A DNA stretch of 64,000 bases from DASSBG01 sp963800395 (lineage in GTDB: Bacteria > Pseudomonadota > Gammaproteobacteria > Xanthomonadales > Rhodanobacteraceae): NCBI GenBank assembly GCA_963800395.1, contig CAWDBD010000014.1, positions 310,001 through 374,000 on the forward strand. Reading direction: 5' to 3'. Both the position numbers and the translations under genes were made by a program. Under the pieces are notes generated by a model that was given only the letters and a program-made list of their open reading frames with translations, was not told the origin of the DNA and did no database searches. Each line of letters begins with the position of its first letter. The first letter of the stretch is position 1. Shown piece by piece: positions 43,419-52,235 of this stretch.

Positions 43419-43671
43419 GGAGGGAGCCTCGATTTGAATTGATTGCGCAATATACCACTGCGCGTTAAGATGCGGGCACGCGCGCCATCGGGGCCGCAAC
43501 TCAGGCAGCAGACAGCTGCAGCGCAAGCAGGACGCGAACCTGCAGGATCCATTCGTCCAGGCGCGACTCGGGCGTTTCCCGTGCAGCTTGAATGGATTTG
43601 GCAGCACCTGTTGCAGCCTGGAACGTGCGTGTCGATGCTTCGGGGCGCTGCGTGCAGGCGGATTTTTCCTG

Positions 43672-44465
43672 CTACAGCGAGCGCGTGCGTCCGCCGTCGA
43701 CCGGAAGGTTGATGCCGGTAATGTATGCCGCCGCCGGGGATGCCAGAAAGGCGACTGCCGCGGCGGTCTCCTCCGGTTCGGCAAAACGCCCCATCGGGAA
43801 TGGATGGCGGTCATGGCCGCGCGCACGCGCTCGATCATCCCGTCGCTGGCGCGGGCGCGCGATTCGATGATCTGCTCGATCCGCGGCGTATGCGTGGAAC
43901 CGGGCAGCACGTTGTTGACCGTGATGCCGTCGGCTGCCACCTCGTTGGCCAGGGTCTTGGCCCAGCTGGCCACCGCGCCACGGGTGGTGTTGGAGACGCC
44001 AATGCCGGGTATCGGCTCCTTGACCGAGGTCGAGATCACGTTGACGATGCGGCCGAAACCGGCATCGCGCATGGCCGGGATCAATTCCTGGGCGCGCACC
44101 TGATTGGCCAGCAGGTGACTGCGAAAAGCGGCTTCGTAGTCGGCAATGTCCGCGGCCAGCGCCGGTCCGGGCGGCGGCCCTCCGGAATTGTTGATGAGGA
44201 TGTGCACCGGTGCGCGTCGGACCAGGTCCTGCATCGCCTTGCGCAGTGCATCCAGATCACTGCCGTCCACGGCAATGTGGTGATGGGGCAGGTTGCCACT
44301 GGTCTTCGGCAGTTCCTCAAGCAGCGCCTTGAGCTTGTCGGCGCGGCGTGCGAGTACGGTGACACTGGCACCCATGCCGGCCAGTTCGATGGCAACCGCG
44401 CGGCCGATGCCTTGCGATGCGCCGCATACCAGTGCGTGTTTTCCAGCCAGATCCAGGTCCATCAT
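43672..44465 (-). pseudogene. SDR-family oxidoreductase, frame broken once
   Basis: NAD(P)-dependent short-chain dehydrogenase. LAGKHALVCGASQGIGRAVA is the cofactor motif, ILINNSGGPPPGP the NNAG region; the Ser of the active site is in NVISTSV, though the expected Tyr-x3-Lys appears as TTRGAVASWAKTLA, with Thr in place of Tyr and Arg in place of Lys, so catalytic activity is doubtful. From about 43795 the frame changes; the other frame gives PMGRFAEPEETAAAVAFLAS...INLPVDGGRTRSL and a stop at 43672. Without the repair the frame runs into the neighbour gene. Confidence 0.8.
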
Positions 44466-44773
44466 GCGTGTCCTGTCAGTTGTTGCGTCATCAGCGGCAT
44501 CAGTTCCTTGTCGGTATCGGCGAACGGCGGATCCGTGCTTGCCAGATCAAAACCGAGCATGCCGGCATCCTCTTCATCCAGCCCGTCAAAGGCGCGGAAC
44601 TCGGCATCCAGCAATGCCGAGCGCGCTGCATCGTGCGATTCGAAGTGCATGGTGCGGCCATCGGCGGCAAAGATCTCGGCATGGCCGCCATCGAACAGGC
44701 GCAGACGCGACCACACCAGCGTATCGCCGAGTCCGACCACCCACCATTGCGTTGTTGTCTGCTCGGAGGTCAT
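44462..44773 (-). CDS. conserved small protein of unknown function
   Basis: A 103-residue acidic protein, WWVVGLGDTLVWSRLRLFDGGHAEIFAADGRTMHFESHDAA..., no signal or membrane segment. I do not recognise a named domain. ATG 44773 lies 2 bp after the asnS stop, and the gene overlaps the SDR start, so asnS, this gene and the SDR gene form one transcript. Confidence 0.65.
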   Translation of the reverse strand: MTSEQTTTQWWVVGLGDTLVWSRLRLFDGGHAEIFAADGRTMHFESHDAARSALLDAEFRAFDGLDEEDAGMLGFDLASTDPPFADTDKELMPLMTQQLTGHA

Positions 44774-44775
44774 GA

Positions 44776-46173
<1,398 letters not shown>

Positions 46174-46262
46174 GGTTGAACTCCGTCGTGAATGCCGCAT
46201 ATTGGCAGGGAAGGGGATGATAACGGATTGGGCAAGGTTCATGCTTGCTTGGTACCATTGTC

Positions 46263-46325
46263 GGGACTCGGGACTCGGGACTCGGGACTCGGGACTCGGG
46301 ACTCGGGACTCGGGACTCGGGACTC
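46263..46325 (+). repeat. nine perfect GGGACTC heptamers
   Basis: 63 bp of uninterrupted GGGACTC, the longest pure array in the window, between the divergent asnS and A-type carrier genes. The purity suggests recent expansion. Confidence 0.95.
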
Positions 46326-46400
46326 GCCATGGCATGCGGGGCCGGTCGACAGCAGCTCACGCTGCATGTTCACTTGACGACGACCCGAACCAGAAAGAAG

Positions 46401-46456
46401 CTCACCGCTCACCGCTCACCGCTCACCGCTCACCGCTCACCGCTCACCGCTCACCC
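46401..46456 (-). repeat. CTCACCG heptamer array
   Basis: Seven perfect CTCACCG units and one CTCACCC, 75 bp beyond the GGGACTC array and about 30 bp before the A-type carrier gene. It is the complement of the TGAGCGG-type array at 4854. Confidence 0.92.
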
Positions 46457-46486
46457 ACTTCCCACTCCCCACTACCCAGCAACCCC

Positions 46487-46810
46487 ATGGCCATACAGAT
46501 CACAGCACCCGCCCGCGAACGCATGCAGGACTTCCTCAGCCGCAACCCGAAGGCTGCCGGCGTGCGCTTCGGTGTCAGGCGTACGGGCTGCTCGGGCTTT
46601 GGCTACGTGGTGGACCTGGCCGACGAGAGCCGGCCTGGCGATGCGGCTGTCGAAGTCGATGGCATCCGCCTGCTGATCGATCCGAAAAGCCTGCCCCTGG
46701 TCGACGGGACCGTGATCGACTATCAGCGCCAGGGACTCAGCGCCAGCTTCGTGTTCCACAACCCCAATGCCACCGGCGAATGCGGCTGCGGAGAAAGCTT
46801 TACGGTGTGA
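46487..46810 (+). CDS. A-type iron-sulfur carrier (IscA/ErpA family)
   Basis: A 107-residue protein that carries Fe-S clusters to target enzymes. The three ligand cysteines are in RRTGCSGFGYVVDLAD and GECGCGESF, the family pattern Cys-x(about 64)-Cys-x-Cys. It lacks features that would separate ErpA from IscA with certainty. No iscS/iscU genes are next to it. Two heptamer arrays fill the space upstream. Confidence 0.88.
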   Translation: MAIQITAPARERMQDFLSRNPKAAGVRFGVRRTGCSGFGYVVDLADESRPGDAAVEVDGIRLLIDPKSLPLVDGTVIDYQRQGLSASFVFHNPNATGECGCGESFTV

Positions 46811-47055
46811 TGGTGCCGTGTCGCGGGCCGAGCCACGGGCACGCGATCGTCAGCGCGGAGCGCCCCGTGGCCAGGGTGCTGGTCACCACCCCGAGCCCCG
46901 CAAAACCCTGCTGCCGATAGCCGACGCTTGCGCCCGGGCGCCGCCCATCCTACAATTCCGCTTCTGTCTGTTGCATTTTGCACTGACAGCCTTGCCTCAC
47001 CGCAGTGCGGGAGGCTGCCGCGTCAATCCCGGCGTGGTACCCACAAGGAGACAAC

Positions 47056-47514
47056 ATGCGTCATTACGAAATCGTGTTTCTGGTCCATCCGGACCAGAGC
47101 GAGCAAGTGCCTGCCATGGTCGAGCGTTACGTCTCGCAGATCGAGGCTGGCAATGGCAAGGTTCACCGCCAGGAAGACTGGGGTCGCCGTCAGCTTGCCT
47201 ACCCCATCCAGCATCTGGCCAAGGCGCACTACCTGCTGCTCAACATCGAGTGCGATCAGGAAGTCCTGGACGAACTGGTATCGGCATTCCGCTTCAATGA
47301 CGCCATCCTGCGTCATCTGGTGGTCAGGCGCGACAGCGCTGACACCGAGCCTTCGGCCATCATCAAGGCCAAGGAAAAGGAGGATACGCGTGGCCCGCGC
47401 CGGCGCGATGACGACTCGCCCAGCCGCAAGCGCGATGACAGCAAGAATTCGGACGATGATTCGGACGGCGACGATGACGCCGACGACAACGACGATAACG
47501 ACAACGACGACTGA
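47056..47514 (+). CDS. rpsF: 30S ribosomal protein S6 with acidic tail
   Basis: Residues 1-95 are a standard S6 (MRHYEIVFLVHPDQSEQVP..., QLAYPIQHLAKAHYLLLNIE). The remaining about 55 residues are Lys/Arg/Asp-rich and end in a nearly pure Asp/Asn run (SDDDSDGDDDADDNDDNDND). S6 is normally about 100-135 residues; in E. coli RimK adds glutamates to its C-terminus, so here an acidic tail is gene-encoded. AAGGAG lies 7 nt before ATG 47056. First gene of rpsF-rpsR-rplI. Confidence 0.95.
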   Translation: MRHYEIVFLVHPDQSEQVPAMVERYVSQIEAGNGKVHRQEDWGRRQLAYPIQHLAKAHYLLLNIECDQEVLDELVSAFRFNDAILRHLVVRRDSADTEPSAIIKAKEKEDTRGPRRRDDDSPSRKRDDSKNSDDDSDGDDDADDNDDNDNDD

Positions 47515-47528
47515 TCCGGGAGCCCACC

Positions 47529-47759
47529 ATGTCGAAATTTTTCCGCCGCAGAAAGTTCTGCCGCTTCACCGCCGAGGGCGTTGTCGAGATCGACTACAAG
47601 GATCTCAACACCCTGCGTCAGTACGTCACCGAGACCGGCAAGATCGTGCCCAGCCGCATCACCGGCACCAAGGCGCGTTACCAGCGTCAGCTGGCCACTG
47701 CAGTCAAGCGCGCGCGCTATCTTTCCCTGTTGCCTTACAGCGACAACCACTTTTCATGA
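47529..47759 (+). CDS. rpsR: 30S ribosomal protein S18
   Basis: A 76-residue protein, full length: FFRRRKFCRFTAEGVVEIDYKDLNTLRQYVTETGKIVPSRITGTKARYQRQL. It binds next to S6 on the 30S platform and starts 14 bp after rpsF. Confidence 0.97.
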   Translation: MSKFFRRRKFCRFTAEGVVEIDYKDLNTLRQYVTETGKIVPSRITGTKARYQRQLATAVKRARYLSLLPYSDNHFS

Positions 47760-47864
47760 TGTCTGGAAGCCGTTGAGGCTTCCACTGCCCGTATTCGCGG
47801 GTGGCCATTCGGACAGCATGTGCTGCACCGGTCATACGGTGCTAACGAATGAAGGTAAATAGAA

Positions 47865-48320
47865 ATGGACGTAATCCTGCTTGAAAACGTACGCGGCCTC
47901 GGTCGCCTGGGCGACAAGGTCAAGGTCAAGCCCGGCTATGGTCGCAATTTCCTGGTGCCACAGGGCAAGGCGACGCGCGCCACGGCTGCGAATGTGGCCG
48001 AGTTCGAACAGCGCCGCGCCGAGTACGAGGCACGCGCCAGCGAGCTGCTTGCAAGCGCCAATACGCGTGCGGAACAGTTCGCCGAAGTCACGGTGACCAT
48101 TCGCGCCAACGCCAGCGCCGAAGGCAAGCTCTACGGTTCGGTCGCTCCGCGTGATGTGGCCGATGCGCTGGCCGCGCAAGGTCTGACGGTGGAGAAGAGC
48201 GAAGTCATCCTCACCGATGGCCCGATTCGCCATACCGGCGAGTTCCAGGCACAGCTTGCGCTGCATGCCGATGTGGAGACAAAGGTCACGGTGACGGTTC
48301 TGGCCGCCAACACGATCTGA
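47865..48320 (+). CDS. rplI: 50S ribosomal protein L9
   Basis: A 151-residue protein: N-terminal rRNA-binding domain (MDVILLENVRGLGRLGDKVKVKPGYGRNFLVPQGKA), the long connecting helix and the C-terminal domain (FAEVTVTIRANASAEGKLYGSV). AAGGTAAATAGAA precedes the ATG. It ends the ribosomal transcript, followed by a strong terminator. Confidence 0.97.
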   Translation: MDVILLENVRGLGRLGDKVKVKPGYGRNFLVPQGKATRATAANVAEFEQRRAEYEARASELLASANTRAEQFAEVTVTIRANASAEGKLYGSVAPRDVADALAAQGLTVEKSEVILTDGPIRHTGEFQAQLALHADVETKVTVTVLAANTI

Positions 48321-48341
48321 AGTGTTTCACCAGCGGGTTTG

Positions 48342-48371
48342 AAAACGGGCGCCAACGGCGCCCGTTTTTTT
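48342..48371 (+). terminator. rho-independent terminator of rpsF-rpsR-rplI
   Basis: 12-bp stem AAAACGGGCGCC/GGCGCCCGTTTT with a 3-nt loop, followed by more T (seven T in all, 48365-48371). Confidence 0.93.
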
Positions 48372-48424
48372 GTGCCGCTGCCTGAAACCTGCCGTTGTCG
48401 GTGAAATACCGGCAGTCCCACAGG

Positions 48425-48444
48425 TATTCCACAGCTTATCCACA
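48425..48444 (+). promoter_or_regulatory. DnaA boxes upstream of dnaB
   Basis: TTATCCACA (48436-48444) is a perfect DnaA box, preceded 2 bp earlier by the near match TATTCCACA (48425-48433). They lie about 235 bp before dnaB in a 306-bp space (48372-48677) that otherwise holds nothing I can support. Confidence 0.6.
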
Positions 48445-48677
48445 GCTTTGCGTCTCGACAGGTGAGACAGCAATGCGCATCATGGTCAGTCAAGCCAAAA
48501 GGAACCCCTGATCGAATTGCAGGCGGCGGCAAGGCGGCTGACCAGACCCGCTACCGCGTCGAAAAATGCGTCCATGACGGTGCCGTAGCCCGTACCCGAG
48601 TCATGGCACGAACTCAATCATTTTGCCGACCCCTCGCCAAGGTTCAATCAGAGCTGTCCAAGCCGACCGGAATCGCC

Positions 48678-50072
48678 ATGCCTGCACTCGCCGAACATGC
48701 CTCATCATCGAATATCGACACTTTGCGGGTGCCTCCGCATTCCCTGGAAGCCGAACAGGCGGTGCTGGGCGGCCTGATGCTGGCGCCGCGCGCCTGGGAC
48801 AAGGTGGCCGACCGCATCAGAGAGGAAGATTTCTACCGCAAGGACAACCGTCTGATCTTCCGCGCCATCGCCGAGCTGGCCGGGCACAACCGGCCGTTCG
48901 ATGCCGTGACCTTGGGCGAGTGGTTCGACAACAATGAGCTGACCGAGGAAATCGGCGGCGTGGCGACGCTGATCGATCTTGCCAACAACACACCCAGCGC
49001 CGCCAATATCACCGCCTATGCCGATATCGTTCGTGACCGCGCAGTATTGCGCCAGCTGATTGATGCGGGTACCGAAATTGCCGGTAACGGTTTTCGTACC
49101 GAGGGCCGCAGTACCCAGGAAATCCTCGAGGACGCAGAGCAGCGGGTGTTCCAGATTGCCGAGGCCGGAGCGCGCGGGCGATCGGGTTTTGTCGACATGC
49201 GCAATGCCGCGCGCGAGGCCATGCGCATCCTGCATGAGCGCTACGAGCATCGCGGCGAGCTGACCGGACTGACCACCGGTTTCACCGATCTTGACGAAAA
49301 GACGGCCGGCCTGCAGAACTCGGACCTGATCATCCTTGCCGGCCGCCCATCGATGGGCAAGACTGCGCTGGCGGTCAATATTGCCGAGTCGGTGGTGCTG
49401 CGAGCCAAGAAGACAGTGGGCATTTTCTCGATGGAAATGTCCTCCTCCCAGCTGATGTTCCGCCTGGTGTCGTCGCTGGGCCGGATCAACCAGCAGAATC
49501 TCCGCAGTGGCGATCTCGCCGAGGAGGATTGGCCGCGGGTCACATCGGCCATCACCATGCTGAGCGAATCCAGGCTCTATATCGACGACACGCCGGCGTT
49601 GTCGCCGGTCGAACTGCGTTCGCGCGCCCGGCGCCTGCACCGCGACAGCAAGGACGGCCTGGGGCTGATCGTGATCGACTACCTGCAGCTCATGCAGGTG
49701 CCGGGCAGCAAGGAAAATCGTGCCACCGAGATCTCGGAAATTTCCCGTGGTCTGAAAGCGCTGGCCAAGGAGCTTGATGTGCCGGTGATCTGCCTGTCGC
49801 AGCTCAATCGTGCGCTGGAGCAGCGCAACGACAAGCGCCCGATGATGTCGGACCTGCGCGAATCCGGCGCCATCGAGCAGGACGCCGACGTGATCATGTT
49901 CATCTACCGCGACGAGTACTACAACAAGGATTCGGCCGACAAGGGACTGGCCGAAGTGATCATCGGCAAACAGCGCAACGGCCCGACCGGCTCCATCAAG
50001 CTGGCCTTTCTGGGGCAGTACACCAAGTTCGAGAACTACACCCCGGAGACCTACGAAGGGGCGTTCGAGTGA
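48678..50072 (+). CDS. dnaB: replicative DNA helicase DnaB
   Basis: A 464-residue hexameric helicase: N-terminal primase-binding domain (PPHSLEAEQAVLGGLML, about residues 15-120), linker and RecA-type motor with Walker A AGRPSMGKTALAVN, Walker B LIVIDYLQLM, and the arginine-finger region near the end. ATG 48678 fits the family start; the long upstream open frame is rejected. The stop is 8 bp before a heptamer array. Confidence 0.96.
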   Translation: MPALAEHASSSNIDTLRVPPHSLEAEQAVLGGLMLAPRAWDKVADRIREEDFYRKDNRLIFRAIAELAGHNRPFDAVTLGEWFDNNELTEEIGGVATLIDLANNTPSAANITAYADIVRDRAVLRQLIDAGTEIAGNGFRTEGRSTQEILEDAEQRVFQIAEAGARGRSGFVDMRNAAREAMRILHERYEHRGELTGLTTGFTDLDEKTAGLQNSDLIILAGRPSMGKTALAVNIAESVVLRAKKTVGIFSMEMSSSQLMFRLVSSLGRINQQNLRSGDLAEEDWPRVTSAITMLSESRLYIDDTPALSPVELRSRARRLHRDSKDGLGLIVIDYLQLMQVPGSKENRATEISEISRGLKALAKELDVPVICLSQLNRALEQRNDKRPMMSDLRESGAIEQDADVIMFIYRDEYYNKDSADKGLAEVIIGKQRNGPTGSIKLAFLGQYTKFENYTPETYEGAFE

Positions 50073-50080
50073 TTGTTGCC

Positions 50081-50140
50081 GGGACTCGGGACTCGGGACT
50101 CGCTCTGGAGCCGGGACTCGGGACTCGGGACTCGGGACTC
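50081..50140 (+). repeat. GGGACTC heptamer array after dnaB
   Basis: Three units, an 11-bp gap, then four units. It faces an inverted array at 50271-50298, 130 bp away. Confidence 0.9.
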
Positions 50141-50270
50141 GCAAAACCCGTGCGTCACGCGGGTTCTTCCCGCTGTGCAGCGGTTCGTCGCAGCATCTGG
50201 CGCGGAAAGACCAAACCGTATTGCTTGCCGGACGGCGATGGCATCCGAGTGTCGGCAATACAGCTCTACC

Positions 50271-50298
50271 GAGTCCCGAGTCCCGAGTCCGGAGTCCC
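50271..50298 (-). repeat. GAGTCCC heptamer array before alr
   Basis: Four units (one GAGTCCG), inverted relative to the array at 50081; together they could pair in a dnaB-alr transcript. Confidence 0.88.
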
Positions 50299-50358
50299 GC
50301 AAATCGAACAGCGCCCGAAAGATTTCGGCGGCCCCAATCTCCATGGCTGGCGCGAGCG

Positions 50359-51438
50359 ATGAGCCGCCTCGCCACCGCCACGATCCACCTGGGTGCGCTC
50401 AGGCGCAACCTGGCGCGGGCACGGGAACGGGCGGCCGGCGCGCGTGTCATGGCCGTGATCAAGGCTGATGGCTACGGCCATGGACTGGAACGGGTGGCAC
50501 GGGCGCTGGCTGATGCCGATGCGTTCGGCGTGGCGGCCATCGCCGATGGTCGCCGTTTGCGCGCGGCCGGCCATCGACAGCGCATTGTGGTGCTGTCGGG
50601 CCCGGACAGTCGGGGCGATCTGGATGAGCTGCGCCGCCTGGATCTGGATGCCGTCATTCATCACCCCAGTCAGGTCGAGTGGCTTGAAGCCGATCGGGGC
50701 TCGCCGCTGCACGTGTGGCTGAAGCTGGATAGCGGGATGCACCGCCTGGGTTTTCCTGCCTGCGGTGCCGAAACCCTGCACGCACGCCTGGCGGCGCTGC
50801 CGTCGGTCGCGGATGACATTATCCTGATGACCCACTTCGCCGCCTCTGACGAATTCGACAATGACCTGACCCAGCGCCAGATCAGCGCTTTTGAAACCGC
50901 CACACGCAATATCGCGGGCGCGCGCTCGATGAGCAATTCGGCCGGCCTGCTGGGCTGGCCCGCTGCGCATGGCGACTGGCTGCGGGTGGGAGGGCTGCTG
51001 TACGGCCTGTCCGTGGTTGCCGGTAAAAGTGGCGCTGACTTCGGCTTCGAGCCGGCCATGACCCTGAGTACACGCCTGATCGCCATCAACGCGCTGCAGC
51101 CGGGTGACCGGGTCGGTTACGCAGCTACCTGGGTTGCATCTGAAGCGATGCGCATCGGTGTGGCGGCAATTGGCTACGGTGACGGCTATCCGCGCCGGGC
51201 GGCAAACGGTACTCCGGTGCACGTCGCCGGACGGCCTGCGGCACTGGTGGGGCGCGTTTCGATGGATCTCATCACCATCGATCTGCGCCAGGTGCCTGAG
51301 GCCAGGGTGGGTGACCCGGTATTGCTGTGGGGCGCCGACCTGCCTGCGGAAACCATCGCCGAGCATGCCGACACCATCGCCTACGACCTCACCTGCGGCA
51401 TGACCCGTCGGGTTCTTTTCACCGAGGATGAACGCTGA
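50359..51438 (+). CDS. alr: alanine racemase
   Basis: PLP enzyme that makes D-alanine for peptidoglycan; 359 residues. The PLP Lys is in VMAVIKADGYGHGL near residue 35, the Tyr base in VGYAATWVA, and the C-terminal beta domain carries GRVSMDLITIDL. ATG 50359 is chosen at the family start. It probably follows dnaB in one transcript interrupted only by the heptamer pair. Confidence 0.95.
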   Translation: MSRLATATIHLGALRRNLARARERAAGARVMAVIKADGYGHGLERVARALADADAFGVAAIADGRRLRAAGHRQRIVVLSGPDSRGDLDELRRLDLDAVIHHPSQVEWLEADRGSPLHVWLKLDSGMHRLGFPACGAETLHARLAALPSVADDIILMTHFAASDEFDNDLTQRQISAFETATRNIAGARSMSNSAGLLGWPAAHGDWLRVGGLLYGLSVVAGKSGADFGFEPAMTLSTRLIAINALQPGDRVGYAATWVASEAMRIGVAAIGYGDGYPRRAANGTPVHVAGRPAALVGRVSMDLITIDLRQVPEARVGDPVLLWGADLPAETIAEHADTIAYDLTCGMTRRVLFTEDER

Positions 51439-51862
51439 GCTACCGCCTTTGCATGCAATGAACCGTGAACCTTCCAACCTCGAACGCGTCATGCAGGAGC
51501 TTGATCGCGTGCTCCCGGCACAAGAAAAAGAGCATTTGCGAAATCTGGGCGCCGATCCCATGCAGCGCGCCGGGCTTCATTGGTCGCTGGGCAGCTTGAT
51601 ACGAAATCAATTCATCTATGCCGGGAACGCCAAGCGCCACGGCTTGGGGCCATTGGCAACCGCGAATCCGGATGGATTCTCGAGCCTGATCATTGACTGC
51701 TATCTGCGGCATGTCCGTAGCGGGGAGCCTGCCGAGGGCCTTCTCGCCGCACTGGGGCGGGTAGCCTGGAGGGAGCCTGATGACAAAGACGTGATGGAGA
51801 CAGCCGTCAGCCTTCTCGGTGAAGACGAAGTACGAAGTCAATCCCTGCAAGACGCACGCTAG
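51428..51862 (+). CDS. DUF6794-like protein
   Basis: A 144-residue soluble protein. LHWSLGSLIRNQFIYAGN...NPDGFSSLIIDCYLRHV matches the DUF6794 pattern (a surviving IRN...GN...DDxSxxII core) as I remember it. It overlaps alr by 11 bp from ATG 51428; ATG 51461 is a later option. Function unknown. It marks the left edge of the accessory island. Confidence 0.6.
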   Translation: MNAELPPLHAMNREPSNLERVMQELDRVLPAQEKEHLRNLGADPMQRAGLHWSLGSLIRNQFIYAGNAKRHGLGPLATANPDGFSSLIIDCYLRHVRSGEPAEGLLAALGRVAWREPDDKDVMETAVSLLGEDEVRSQSLQDAR

Positions 51863-51931
51863 GATTCTGCCGGACCTAACTCGGCCGGTCTTCGAGTCCG
51901 GTGTGGAAAAACGGTTTTCAGCTCCAGCGTT

Positions 51932-52093
51932 ACGGCAATGAAAGTGCTCGCAGGCATCGCCCGGATCGCGCTGCCCGCGATGCAGGCGGCAAAAACCGTC
52001 ACCGGTATAGCAGCCTTCCGTATCGCCATTGAAGTCGTACCAGCGGCAAAAATCGCAGATGGCTCCGAGGCAGCTACCGCAATAAATGGCCAT
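51932..52093 (-). CDS. small Cys-rich zinc-binding-like protein (3' end unclear)
   Basis: From ATG 52093 the frame reads MAIYCGSCLGAICDFCRWYDFNG and continues with eight or more Cys/His in pairs up to CEHFHCR. This matches a family of short proteobacterial proteins with CDFCRWY...GWCR...DGC..FxCR. The frame then runs on for another 160 residues over the opposite gene, which is unlike the family; a one-base change near 51930 would give a stop at once. I mark only the conserved core. Confidence 0.5.
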
Positions 52094-52235
52094 AATGTTG
52101 TACCTTGTGCTGTGCGCCGGTTTGGCGTAGTGGTTTGCGCCCGTTACGGGCTCGGCGCAAACAGGTTTGCCAGACTGGCATATCCGAGTCTCATCGACTG
52201 CGACGACCGGCGTGGCACGAAATTCAGGAGTGGGT

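Noticed and set aside
42864..44465. Single long fusion of an SDR with the sorting-signal protein
   Set aside because: The middle 85 codons are out-of-frame SDR sequence and untranslated spacer; the fusion results from the frame break near 43795.
46263..46456. CRISPR array
   Set aside because: The units are 7 bp and contiguous, with no spacers and no cas genes nearby.
46928..47776. 282-codon frame over rpsF and rpsR
   Set aside because: Shadow frame of two certain ribosomal protein genes, with Thr/Arg-rich low-complexity sequence.
51440..51931. Continuation of the Cys-rich minus-strand frame to 51440
   Set aside because: It overlaps a plausible plus-strand gene and has no similarity to the short Cys-rich family beyond the core.
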